Source: Clostridium aquiflavi
Lineage (GTDB): Bacteria > Bacillota > Clostridia > Clostridiales > Clostridiaceae
DNA: 64,000 nucleotides
Direction of reading: 5' to 3'
NCBI RefSeq assembly: GCF_031344075.1
Contig: NZ_JAVJAN010000011.1
Coordinates: 31,333-95,332, forward strand
Below are positions 18,291 to 25,688 of the stretch, piece by piece (position 1 is the stretch's first letter; each line of letters opens with the position of its first letter). The position numbers and the translations under genes were made by a program. Below the pieces are notes generated by a model. It was not told the origin of the DNA. It saw only the letters and a program-made list of their open reading frames with translations, and made no database searches.

Positions 18291-18659
18291 ATGAAAAAAT
18301 TTAATAAAGACATAGGAACTTATTGCGAAAAATTATCATGTAACTACCTAATAAAGAATAATTTTAAAATACTTGAATGTAACTTTAAAAATTTTCTAGG
18401 AGAAATAGATATTATATGTATAAAAAATTCTATATTAATAATAATAGAAGTTAAAGGTAGATATAATTATGAATTTGGAGTTCCAAGAGAATCCGTATCT
18501 ATAAACAAACAAAAAAACATTATAAAAGTTACAAAATCCTATATAAATTATAAAAAACTTTACAATTTTAATGTACGTTTTGATGTTATAGAAGTATATC
18601 TTAATAAACTTGATTCATCTTATAAGATTAATCATATAAAAGATGCTTTTAGAACTTAA
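18291..18659 (+). CDS. YraN/UPF0102 family nuclease-like protein
   Basis: A 122-aa protein of the UPF0102 family, which has a restriction-endonuclease-like fold. The core residues are visible: GEIDIICIKN followed by IIIEVKGR, the E/D...ExK arrangement of that fold. The molecular function is not established. The start is ATG at 18291, with AAGGAG 9 bases upstream; an in-frame hydrophobic extension further upstream lacks an SD. It is a lone plus-strand gene in a minus-strand block, placed convergent to rnhB, which is its usual genomic partner. Confidence 0.88.
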   Translation: MKKFNKDIGTYCEKLSCNYLIKNNFKILECNFKNFLGEIDIICIKNSILIIIEVKGRYNYEFGVPRESVSINKQKNIIKVTKSYINYKKLYNFNVRFDVIEVYLNKLDSSYKINHIKDAFRT

Positions 18660-18703
18660 AAATACCTTGTAAAATAATTGCCCCATTATTTTACAAGGTA
18701 TTT
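18660..18703. terminator. bidirectional terminator between yraN and rnhB
   Basis: A perfect 19-bp stem (18660-18678 with 18685-18703) and 6-base loop TGCCCC sit between two convergent genes, one base from the rnhB stop. The A/T flanks supply a U tract on both strands. Confidence 0.92.
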
Positions 18704-18704
18704 G

Positions 18705-19520
18705 TCATAATATATTATTTAAAAAACTATTTCTATGTATTTCACATTTTCCATATTTTTTTAATCCATTTATATGTTTTTGAGTTCCATAACCCATATT
18801 ATTTTCAAAATCATAATGTGGGTATTTAATTGAATATTCCTTCATCATATTATCTCTGTATACTTTTGCCAATATAGATGCAGCTGCAATACTTGCACTT
18901 TTAGTATCGCCCTTTATTACAAATTTATTATCTATATCTATATTCTTTACTAAGTATCCATCTGATAATACTAATTCTGGTCTTACGCTTAAATTATTGC
19001 ACGAATCTAAAAAAACATTATTATTAGCAAATGCTATTCCTCTTTCATCTATTTCTTTGTTTGATGAAAGAGATATCTGATATGCCAATGCTTTTTCTTT
19101 AATTATCTCTGATAATTCTTCTCTTTTTGTATAATTTAATTTTTTAGAATCATTTAAATATAATATTAAATCTTCATCAATAACATTTAGATCTAAAATC
19201 ACTGCACATGCTACAATAGGTCCTGCTAATGGTCCTCTTCCAACTTCATCAACACCTGCTATATATTTGAACTTTCCAAAAGATTTATCAAAGTCATACA
19301 TAGATTTTACTCTATACATTTCTTTTATATATGAATCCAAGTGTTTTTGCATGCTCTTTCCTAAAGATGATACATTTTTTCTTTTATCATCTAATAATTT
19401 ATTAATTATCATCTTTAATTCTTCAGACTTATAGCTATCTGAAATTGATATTTCTGAAGTTTTTTCTTTTATAATTTTATATGATAATTTATCTATATCT
19501 AAATCAAGTAAACTATTCAT
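18705..19520 (-). CDS. rnhB: ribonuclease HII
   Basis: Removes misincorporated ribonucleotides and RNA from RNA-DNA hybrids. The catalytic motif GVDEVGRGPLAG is at 89-100 (D91, E92). The later Asp cluster lies in ELVLSDG and KGDTKSASIAAASILAKV. At 271 aa it carries the roughly 80-residue N-terminal extension common in Firmicute RNase HII. It overlaps the end of rbgA by 8 bases, so it is translationally coupled. Confidence 0.96.
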   Translation of the reverse strand: MNSLLDLDIDKLSYKIIKEKTSEISISDSYKSEELKMIINKLLDDKRKNVSSLGKSMQKHLDSYIKEMYRVKSMYDFDKSFGKFKYIAGVDEVGRGPLAGPIVACAVILDLNVIDEDLILYLNDSKKLNYTKREELSEIIKEKALAYQISLSSNKEIDERGIAFANNNVFLDSCNNLSVRPELVLSDGYLVKNIDIDNKFVIKGDTKSASIAAASILAKVYRDNMMKEYSIKYPHYDFENNMGYGTQKHINGLKKYGKCEIHRNSFLNNIL

Positions 19521-20370
19521 TTATTTTACCTGGACGTTCTAATGAAATTTTTCCTATTCTTCCAGCTCTAAATTCATCTAATAGTATAACAGCTATTCTA
19601 TTGTAATTAATTTCTCCGCCTGAAACTAATGTACCTCTTTTTTTAGCTATTGCATTTAAAGTTTCTAATGGATCTTCAGAAACTTCATCTATTTTATATC
19701 TTTCCTTTAAATTATCTTTATAAAAGCTTTGTAATCTTTCAACAAGCTTATATGAAAGTTCTTCTATATCCATTATTTCATCTTTTATAGCACCTGTAAA
19801 AGCTAAATTTAATGCTGTTTCTTCATCTTCAAATCTAGGCCATAATACACCTGGTGTATCTAAAAGTTCTATGCCTATTGATGTTTTTATCCATTGCTTG
19901 CTTTTAGTAACTCCTGGTTTATCTCCTGTTTTAGCAATACTATTTCTAGCCATTTTATTTATAAATGTAGACTTACCAACATTAGGAATTCCAACAACCA
20001 TAACTCTAGTTGTTATATTTACCATGCCCTTTGCTCTTAATCTATCATGTTTTTCTTTAAGTAAAGATAATAGCATTGGTTTTATTGCTTTTAATCCGTC
20101 TCCTTTTAAACAATTCACCTCTAATACTTTAACATCATCTTTAGTTAAATGTTTAATCCATTCTTTTGTTACTTTGCCTTCTGTTAAATCACTTTTATTT
20201 AAAAGTATTATTCTTGGCTTACCTTGTAATAAACTATCTATATCCGGATTAGCAGAACTTCTTGGTATTCTAGCATCTCTTATTTCAATAACCGCATCTA
20301 CTAATTTTAAATTTTCTTTTATTTCTCTTTGAGTTTTTTTCATATGTCCTGGAAACCAGTTAATTGCCAT
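19513..20370 (-). CDS. rbgA: ribosome biogenesis GTPase RbgA (YlqF)
   Basis: Circularly permuted GTPase needed for late 50S maturation. The permutation is clear: G4 NKSD (58-61) comes before G1 GIPNVGKST (127-135), and G3 DTPGV follows. The C-terminal helical domain binds rRNA. It is 285 aa. It lies between rplS and rnhB, the same order as in B. subtilis (rplS-ylqF-rnhB). Confidence 0.96.
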   Translation of the reverse strand: MAINWFPGHMKKTQREIKENLKLVDAVIEIRDARIPRSSANPDIDSLLQGKPRIILLNKSDLTEGKVTKEWIKHLTKDDVKVLEVNCLKGDGLKAIKPMLLSLLKEKHDRLRAKGMVNITTRVMVVGIPNVGKSTFINKMARNSIAKTGDKPGVTKSKQWIKTSIGIELLDTPGVLWPRFEDEETALNLAFTGAIKDEIMDIEELSYKLVERLQSFYKDNLKERYKIDEVSEDPLETLNAIAKKRGTLVSGGEINYNRIAVILLDEFRAGRIGKISLERPGKINE

Positions 20371-20407
20371 TTCATTTCCTCCTTATGCTTATTTTTTTCT
20401 ATATTAA

Positions 20408-20429
20408 AAGAAAAGAAGCTTAAGCTTCT
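20408..20429 (-). terminator. second hairpin of a tandem terminator after rplS
   Basis: The fully palindromic AGAAGCTTAAGCTTCT (20414-20429) is followed on the minus strand by TTTTCTTTT. It lies 20 bases beyond the first rplS terminator. Confidence 0.7.
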
Positions 20430-20440
20430 AATTAATTTAT

Positions 20441-20476
20441 TATAGAAAAAAAGAGGACTGAATCAGTCCACCTTTT
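20441..20476 (-). terminator. intrinsic terminator after rplS
   Basis: On the minus strand GGACTGA pairs with TCAGTCC, flanked by AAAAG and CTTTT, and a run of T's follows. It lies just past the rplS stop. Confidence 0.88.
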
Positions 20477-20483
20477 AATCTAA

Positions 20484-20834
20484 TTATCTAGTTAATAATT
20501 CTTTAACCTTTGCAGCCTTACCAACTCTATCTCTTAAGTAGTAAAGTTTAGCTCTTCTTACTTTACCTCTTCTTGAGATTTCAATCTTTTCGATTATTGG
20601 TGCATGCATTGGGAATGTTCTTTCAACACCGCATCCATAAGCAACTCTTCTTACAGTGAAAGTTTCTCTTAATCCACCGTTTTGTTTCTTAATTACAGTA
20701 CCTTCAAACATTTGTACTCTTTCTCTTGTACCTTCTGTAACCTTAACATAAACTTTTACATTGTCACCAATTTTAAAGTTTGGTAGGTCAGTTCTTAATT
20801 GTTCAGCTTCAATAGCTCTTATTATTTCGTTCAT
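20484..20834 (-). CDS. rplS: 50S ribosomal protein L19
   Basis: Sits at the 30S-50S interface (bridge B8 region). The start is ATG at 20834, where GGAGGG lies 8 bases upstream. The protein is then 116 aa beginning [20 protein letters not shown], matching the family. A longer frame upstream would run through the leader RNA and is rejected. Conserved [14 protein letters not shown] and [15 protein letters not shown] are present. It follows the L19 leader and ends in tandem terminators, so it can be a monocistronic unit. Confidence 0.97.
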
Positions 20835-20844
20835 TGTGCATTCC

Positions 20845-20930
20845 CTCCTTAAAGATAATTTGACGTTCTTAACAAAATATATATGCATGACAGAGGAACG
20901 CCCGTACTAGCACGTTTTTAATCATAACAT
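20845..20930 (-). ncRNA. candidate L19 (rplS) leader, autoregulatory RNA
   Basis: The bases directly upstream of rplS contain a GC-rich patch unlike the surrounding AT-rich DNA: AACGTGCTAGTACGGGCGTT, then CCTCTGTCATGCAT, on the minus strand. The position just before the SD and the paired ACG/CGT segments fit the Firmicute L19 leader family, in which excess L19 is proposed to repress its own mRNA. I recognise this from memory of the family and have not run a covariance search. Confidence 0.6.
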
Positions 20931-20955
20931 ATTTTTTTATTTGTTTCAATAAATT

Positions 20956-21672
20956 TTATTTGTTTTTTCTTCCCAAAAGTTTTTTATCTTCTTTTGTTAA
21001 AATAACATTTTTATATAAATCAGGTCTTCTCTTTTTAGTTAGGTCCAAAGATTGTAGTCTTCTCCATTTTCTTATGTTCTCATGATGGCCTGATAAAAGT
21101 ATTTCTGGAACATGCTCCCCCTCAAACTCATATGGCCTAGTATATTGAGGATATTCTAATAAATCATCAGAAAAAGATTCATCCATAAAACTTTCTTCTT
21201 TTCCCAGTACCCCTGGTATCAATCGTAAAATAGCATCTATCACTGGAATTGCCGCCATTTCTCCTCCTGTAAGAATAAAATCACCTAATGATACTTCCAT
21301 ATCAATATGCTTATATACACGTTCATCTATTCCTTCATAATGCCCGCATAAAAATATCAAATTTTCTTCTTTTGAAAGATTCATTGCCATTTTTTGATTA
21401 AATGTTTTCCCTCTAGGTCCTAAGAAAACTACTTTACCATTATTACTTTCCTTAGCTTTTCTTATAGTATCTATAATTGGTTGAGGTGCCATGACCATTC
21501 CAGCGCCTCCACCATAAGGATAATCATCTACCTTTTTATGTTTATCTAACGTATAATCACGTATATTAAATAATTCTAATTCTACTATATTATTTTCCTG
21601 AGCTCTACCAATTATACTATGATTAAAAATTGAAAACATTTCCGGAAAAAGAGTAAGTATACTAATCTTCAT
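20956..21672 (-). CDS. trmD: tRNA (guanine37-N1)-methyltransferase
   Basis: Makes m1G37 in tRNAs to prevent +1 frameshifting. It is a SPOUT-class trefoil-knot enzyme of 238 aa. Visible signatures: KISILTLFPEMF at the N-terminus, DYPYGGGAGMVM near 50-61, VFLGPRGKTFNQ, LCGHYEGIDERV, and SLGDFILTGGE, which forms the knot and SAM pocket. The start overlaps rimM by 11 bases, so translation is probably coupled. rimM-trmD-rplS is the ancient conserved order. Confidence 0.97.
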   Translation of the reverse strand: MKISILTLFPEMFSIFNHSIIGRAQENNIVELELFNIRDYTLDKHKKVDDYPYGGGAGMVMAPQPIIDTIRKAKESNNGKVVFLGPRGKTFNQKMAMNLSKEENLIFLCGHYEGIDERVYKHIDMEVSLGDFILTGGEMAAIPVIDAILRLIPGVLGKEESFMDESFSDDLLEYPQYTRPYEFEGEHVPEILLSGHHENIRKWRRLQSLDLTKKRRPDLYKNVILTKEDKKLLGRKNK

Positions 21673-22159
21673 CTTGCCACTGCCTAACTGGTTTTATTAC
21701 TATTTTTTTATTATCTATATCAATATTTAAAACAATATCTTTTAAAACAGGAATTAATAATTCTTTAGGTTCCTTTATCCAATATACATCATTGCTTGGC
21801 GTACTAATAACATCAAATATTTTTCCAAGTTCCATATTATCAGTGTCATATACCATACAACCTACTAAATCAACAACATAATGAGTGTCTGCCTCTAATG
21901 CAGGAGCACTGCTTCTAAATATCTCAATATATTTTTGTTTATAAGTTTCAGCATCATTCATAGTGTCTATTCCTTCTATTTTTAAAATAACTCTATCTTT
22001 TTGGAATTTAACACTTTGTATATTTCTTTCTTTTCCATCAATTAAAACGTTTTTTAATTTTTTAAACTTATTAACATCCTCAGTTAATGGATATACTTTT
22101 ACTTCACCTTTAATTCCATGAGTATTTATGATCTGCCCTACTTTAAATATCTCTTCCAA
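21662..22159 (-). CDS. rimM: 16S rRNA processing protein RimM
   Basis: Assists 30S head assembly around S19. It has an N-terminal RimM beta-barrel (KVGQIINTHGIKGEVKVYP) and a C-terminal PRC-barrel (VVDLVGCMVYDTD ... LLIPVLKDIVLNID). I choose TTG at 22159, giving 165 aa beginning MEEIFKVGQI. It sits about 9 bases from AAAGGA and matches the family start. A GTG three codons earlier, at 22168, lies almost on the SD. It follows khpA and its terminator. Confidence 0.93.
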   Translation of the reverse strand: MEEIFKVGQIINTHGIKGEVKVYPLTEDVNKFKKLKNVLIDGKERNIQSVKFQKDRVILKIEGIDTMNDAETYKQKYIEIFRSSAPALEADTHYVVDLVGCMVYDTDNMELGKIFDVISTPSNDVYWIKEPKELLIPVLKDIVLNIDIDNKKIVIKPVRQWQDED

Positions 22160-22200
22160 AAAATTCACATCCTTTACATAATATTTTATTTTAAATATTT

Positions 22201-22233
22201 AAAAAGAGTTAGGTGTAACCCTAACTCTTTTTT
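22201..22233 (-). terminator. terminator-like hairpin between khpA and rimM
   Basis: A perfect 13-bp stem, AAAAAGAGTTAGG with CCTAACTCTTTTT, lies directly after the khpA stop. It probably attenuates rather than ends the operon, since rimM-trmD has no obvious promoter of its own in the 30-base gap. Confidence 0.85.
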
Positions 22234-22234
22234 T

Positions 22235-22462
22235 TTAAATGATTTCTACTATAACTCGTTTATTTTGTTTAATGGCTACGGCTTTTACAACAGTTCTAAT
22301 TGCTTTGGCTATTCTCCCTTGTTTGCCGATAACTCTACCCATATCTTCAGGAGCTACTTTTAGCTCTAAGATTATTGATTGTTCCCCAATTATCTCATTG
22401 ATACTAACGGCTTCTGGATTATCAACTAGAGATTTAGCTATAAACTCAACTAATTCTTTCAT
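22235..22462 (-). CDS. khpA: KH-domain RNA-binding protein KhpA (YlqC)
   Basis: A 75-aa single KH domain protein; the GXXG loop is visible in VIGKQGRIAKAIRTVV. In streptococci and B. subtilis KhpA works with KhpB (Jag/EloR) to bind sRNAs and control cell elongation. It lies between rpsP and rimM, exactly as in B. subtilis. Confidence 0.95.
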   Translation of the reverse strand: MKELVEFIAKSLVDNPEAVSINEIIGEQSIILELKVAPEDMGRVIGKQGRIAKAIRTVVKAVAIKQNKRVIVEII

Positions 22463-22511
22463 AAACCTCTATAATTAATATGTACTAATTATAGAACTCA
22501 CCTCCACAAAA

Positions 22512-22757
22512 TTACTTGCTAAGACCTGCTTGAGTGAAAAGCTTCTTAACTACATCTGTTGGTTGTGCACCATCTTGTAACCATTTATTAGCTTTTTCTT
22601 CATTGATTTTAACTTCAGCTGGTTCAGTTATTGGATTGTAGTAACCAATTTCTTCGATGAATCTACCATCTCTTGGGCTTCTTGAATCAGCAACAACTAT
22701 TCTATAGAAAGGTGCTTTTTTAGCTCCCATTCTTCTTAATCTAATTTTAACTGCCAT
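22512..22757 (-). CDS. rpsP: 30S ribosomal protein S16
   Basis: Small-subunit protein acting early in assembly. It is 81 aa, starting MAVKIRLRRMGAKKAPFYRI, with VADSRSPRDGRFIEEIGYYNP as the S16 signature. The start has AAGGAGG at ideal spacing. It lies 34 bases after ffh in the ylxM-ffh-rpsP-khpA operon. Confidence 0.98.
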   Translation of the reverse strand: MAVKIRLRRMGAKKAPFYRIVVADSRSPRDGRFIEEIGYYNPITEPAEVKINEEKANKWLQDGAQPTDVVKKLFTQAGLSK

Positions 22758-22791
22758 TTTAATTTCACCTCCTTCAAAAGATATTATTTAT

Positions 22792-24150
22792 TTAAAAAGG
22801 TAGTTTTCCAAACAAACCTTTTTTAGACTGCTTTTGAAGCGACTTCATTTGCTTCATATTTTTCTTCATCATATCATAACTTTTTACAAGTTTATTAACT
22901 TCTTGTATTGTTGTACCTGCTCCTCTTGCAATTCTTTTTTTTCTTGAGCTTGCAGTATTACCTGATGTAAGTAAATGAGGATTATTTCTTTCTTTTTCTG
23001 TCATAGAATGAATAACAGATTTTGTTTTGTTAATTGCATCTTCACCTTTAGATAAATCTACATTTTGAAATTCTTTAGAATTCATTCCTGGAATCATTTC
23101 TAAAATTTTATTTAGAGGTCCAAGTTTTTTCATTTGCTCTATAGCTGTTAAATAATCATTAAAATTAAATTCTTGATTTAACATTCTTTTACCTAAATCA
23201 GCTGCTTCTTTTTCATCAATAGCTGATTGAGCTTTTTCTATAAGAGACAATACATCTCCCATACCAAGAATTCTTGATGACATTCTATCAGGATGGAATA
23301 CTTCAAAATCACTTAGTTTTTCGCCAGTACCTATATACTTTATTGGCTTTTCAGTGATGCTTCTTATTGAAAGAGCTGCTCCACCTCTTGTATCACCATC
23401 TAGTTTGGTAAGTATTACACCTGTTACATCTAAGTCCTTATTAAAACTTTCTGCAACATTTACTGCATCTTGACCTGTCATTGAGTCAACAACTAAAAGT
23501 ATTTCAGATGGATTAACATTTTCTTTTATATCTTGAAGTTCTTGCATTAAAGCTTCATCAATATGAAGTCTTCCTGCTGTATCTATTATTATAATATTAT
23601 TCCCATTATCTTTTCCATGAGCTATTCCAGCCTTTGCAATATCAACAGGATTAACTTTATCTCCCATTGAAAATACCGGAATTTCAATTTGCTTTCCAAC
23701 AATCTCTAATTGTTTTATAGCTGCTGGTCTGTAAATATCACATGCAACTAATAATGGTTTCTTATTGTTTTTCCTAAGTTCAAGTGCAAGTTTACCACAC
23801 ATTGTAGTTTTACCGGCTCCTTGCAGACCTACTAACATAATTACTGTTGTTCCTGAGCTAGAGTAATTTATTTTACTCTCACTTCCACCCATAAGATTAG
23901 TAAGTTCTTCGTTAACTATTTTTATAACTTGTTGTCCTGGCGTTAAGCTTTCAAGAACTTCATTCCCAACACATTTTGAACTAACAGTTGAGATAAATCC
24001 TTTAACAACTTTATAGTTAACATCTGCTTCTAATAAGGCAAGCTTTACTTCTCTCATGGCTTCCTTTATATCTTTTTCAGTTAACTTTCCTTTACCTTTT
24101 AACTTTCTGAAAGTCTCCTGTAATTTTTCGCCTAAACCTTCAAAAGCCAT
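22792..24150 (-). CDS. ffh: signal recognition particle protein Ffh (SRP54)
   Basis: GTPase that binds signal sequences and 4.5S/scRNA and delivers ribosomes to FtsY. It has an N domain (1-95), and a G domain with P-loop GLQGAGKTT (108-116), DTAGRLH and TKLDGDTRGGAAL. The C-terminal M domain (about 300-440) is methionine-rich, with the SRP RNA-binding helix RKKRIARGAGTTIQEVN. It is 452 aa, full length. It is 14 bases after ylxM. Confidence 0.98.
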   Translation of the reverse strand: MAFEGLGEKLQETFRKLKGKGKLTEKDIKEAMREVKLALLEADVNYKVVKGFISTVSSKCVGNEVLESLTPGQQVIKIVNEELTNLMGGSESKINYSSSGTTVIMLVGLQGAGKTTMCGKLALELRKNNKKPLLVACDIYRPAAIKQLEIVGKQIEIPVFSMGDKVNPVDIAKAGIAHGKDNGNNIIIIDTAGRLHIDEALMQELQDIKENVNPSEILLVVDSMTGQDAVNVAESFNKDLDVTGVILTKLDGDTRGGAALSIRSITEKPIKYIGTGEKLSDFEVFHPDRMSSRILGMGDVLSLIEKAQSAIDEKEAADLGKRMLNQEFNFNDYLTAIEQMKKLGPLNKILEMIPGMNSKEFQNVDLSKGEDAINKTKSVIHSMTEKERNNPHLLTSGNTASSRKKRIARGAGTTIQEVNKLVKSYDMMKKNMKQMKSLQKQSKKGLFGKLPF

Positions 24151-24164
24151 GTTTAATTACCTCC

Positions 24165-24494
24165 CTATAAATTTTCTAGTTTTTCTTTAAACATTAAGTA
24201 ATCTTTATCACTAACAGAATACTTCTCTTTTAGTTCTTCTAAAAAATTCATAATATATTTTTCTCTTCTCATACTCTTTTGAAGTAAGTTAAGCTTACTT
24301 TCATATGATAGAAGCTGTTTATCGCATCTTTTTATTAAATCATGAATTGCTTGACGACTTGTTTTGTTTAATTCTGCTATTTCAGCTAATGACAAATCAT
24401 CATCATAATATAATGCCATAACGCTACGTTGTTTCTCTGTTAATAATGAACTGTATAAATCCATTAACATTGAAATTTCAACTCGGTCTTCCAT
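24165..24494 (-). CDS. ylxM: YlxM/p13 family SRP-associated DNA-binding-like protein
   Basis: A 109-aa helix-turn-helix protein of the sigma-70 region-4-like YlxM family: DLSLAEIAELNKTSRQAIHD forms the HTH at about 53-72. YlxM is encoded with ffh in most Firmicutes and has been shown to modulate SRP GTPase activity in some. It is driven by a strong predicted promoter directly upstream and is the first gene of the ylxM-ffh-rpsP-khpA unit. Confidence 0.93.
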   Translation of the reverse strand: MEDRVEISMLMDLYSSLLTEKQRSVMALYYDDDLSLAEIAELNKTSRQAIHDLIKRCDKQLLSYESKLNLLQKSMRREKYIMNFLEELKEKYSVSDKDYLMFKEKLENL

Positions 24495-24518
24495 AAGATC
24501 ACCTTACCCACAAAAGAG

Positions 24519-24547
24519 ATTTTAACAGGATTTTATATAGCTGTCAA
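24519..24547 (-). promoter_or_regulatory. sigma-A promoter of ylxM-ffh-rpsP
   Basis: On the minus strand a consensus TTGACA (24547-24542), a 17-base spacer and TAAAAT (24524-24519). The transcription start would be about 18 bases before the ylxM start codon. Confidence 0.88.
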
Positions 24548-24586
24548 GTATTTTTACTTAACAGTCATATTTTTTTTATTTTATTA

Positions 24587-25495
24587 TTAAATTATTGCCT
24601 CTGCAAAACTTTCAGCATCAAATTTTTGAAGATCATCAATACCTTCTCCAACACCTATATATCTAACAGGTATATTTAAACTTTGTTTTATTGAAATTAC
24701 AACTCCCCCCTTTGCAGTACCATCTAATTTAGTTAGGATTATTCCATCAATAGGACATACCTCCATAAATTGCTTTGCTTGTATTACTGCATTTTGACCT
24801 GTTGTAGCATCTAATACTAATAAAGTTTCTTTTTTAACTCCATCTAACTCTCTGTCAATAATTCTATTAATTTTTTCTAATTCATTCATTAAATTTTTCT
24901 TATTATGAAGTCTTCCTGCTGTGTCGCATATCAATAAATCTGTATTTCTTGCTTTCGATGCTTCTATAGCATCAAATACAACCGCTGCGGGATCTGATCC
25001 TTCTTGATGTTTTATCAAATCAACCTCTGCTCTTCTACTCCACACTTCTAATTGATCTATTGCTGCTGCTCTAAATGTATCTGCAGCAATAAGTAATACT
25101 TTTTTGCCATCTCTCTTATTTTTTGCTGCAAGTTTACCAATAGATGTAGTTTTTCCAACTCCATTAACTCCTATTACAAGCATTACTTTCTTTTCATCAT
25201 CATTATCTTCATAATTGCCTTCTAATAATATTTCCTTTATGACTTCTTTTAATGCAGGTTTCACTTCTTGAGGATCATTAATCTTTTCTTTACGAATTTT
25301 TTTTCTTAATCTCTCAATAATATCCATTGTAGTGTCCATACCTATATCAGATGTTATTAATATTTCTTCTAATTCCTCATATAAATCTTCATCTATTGTT
25401 ATAGCTATTTTTAAAGCTTCATTTATTTTATCAGTTAGTCCATCTCTTGTCTTAGTTAATCCATCTTTTAGTTTATTAAATAAATTTCCAAACAA
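24587..25495 (-). CDS. ftsY: signal recognition particle receptor FtsY
   Basis: Membrane-associated GTPase receptor for SRP. It is 302 aa with a short N domain and no acidic A domain, typical of Gram-positives. The P-loop is GVNGVGKTT (109-117). DTAGRLHNKKNL and TKLDGTAKGGVV follow. The start is TTG at 25495, with GGAGG 8-10 bases upstream. The gene follows smc after about 190 bases, in the conserved rnc-smc-ftsY order. Confidence 0.97.
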   Translation of the reverse strand: MFGNLFNKLKDGLTKTRDGLTDKINEALKIAITIDEDLYEELEEILITSDIGMDTTMDIIERLRKKIRKEKINDPQEVKPALKEVIKEILLEGNYEDNDDEKKVMLVIGVNGVGKTTSIGKLAAKNKRDGKKVLLIAADTFRAAAIDQLEVWSRRAEVDLIKHQEGSDPAAVVFDAIEASKARNTDLLICDTAGRLHNKKNLMNELEKINRIIDRELDGVKKETLLVLDATTGQNAVIQAKQFMEVCPIDGIILTKLDGTAKGGVVISIKQSLNIPVRYIGVGEGIDDLQKFDAESFAEAII

Positions 25496-25688
25496 ATTTA
25501 ATTCCTCCTAAAATTTTAAGTTTATATATTTCTATTATCTAATAACATCTGTAATATTTCCACCCTTATAATTATAAATTAATCACTTCTTAAGTATATA
25601 ATAATGATTTAAATTTATAAATAATAAGTTTAAAGTTTTATATAAAAACATTCTTTTAAGCAAAAACACTATCTTTTATTAAGCAACC

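Noticed and set aside
19871..20332. A long plus-strand ORF within rbgA
   Set aside because: It is antisense to a complete, well-conserved GTPase and shows no independent start signal.
20835..20888. An 18-residue N-terminal extension of L19
   Set aside because: It reads through the leader RNA and SD; L19 proteins begin at the MNEII-type start.
25496..25688. A small gene between smc and ftsY
   Set aside because: Only an 8-codon ORF with a weak SD is present; the stretch is AT-rich spacer without a clear terminator or promoter.
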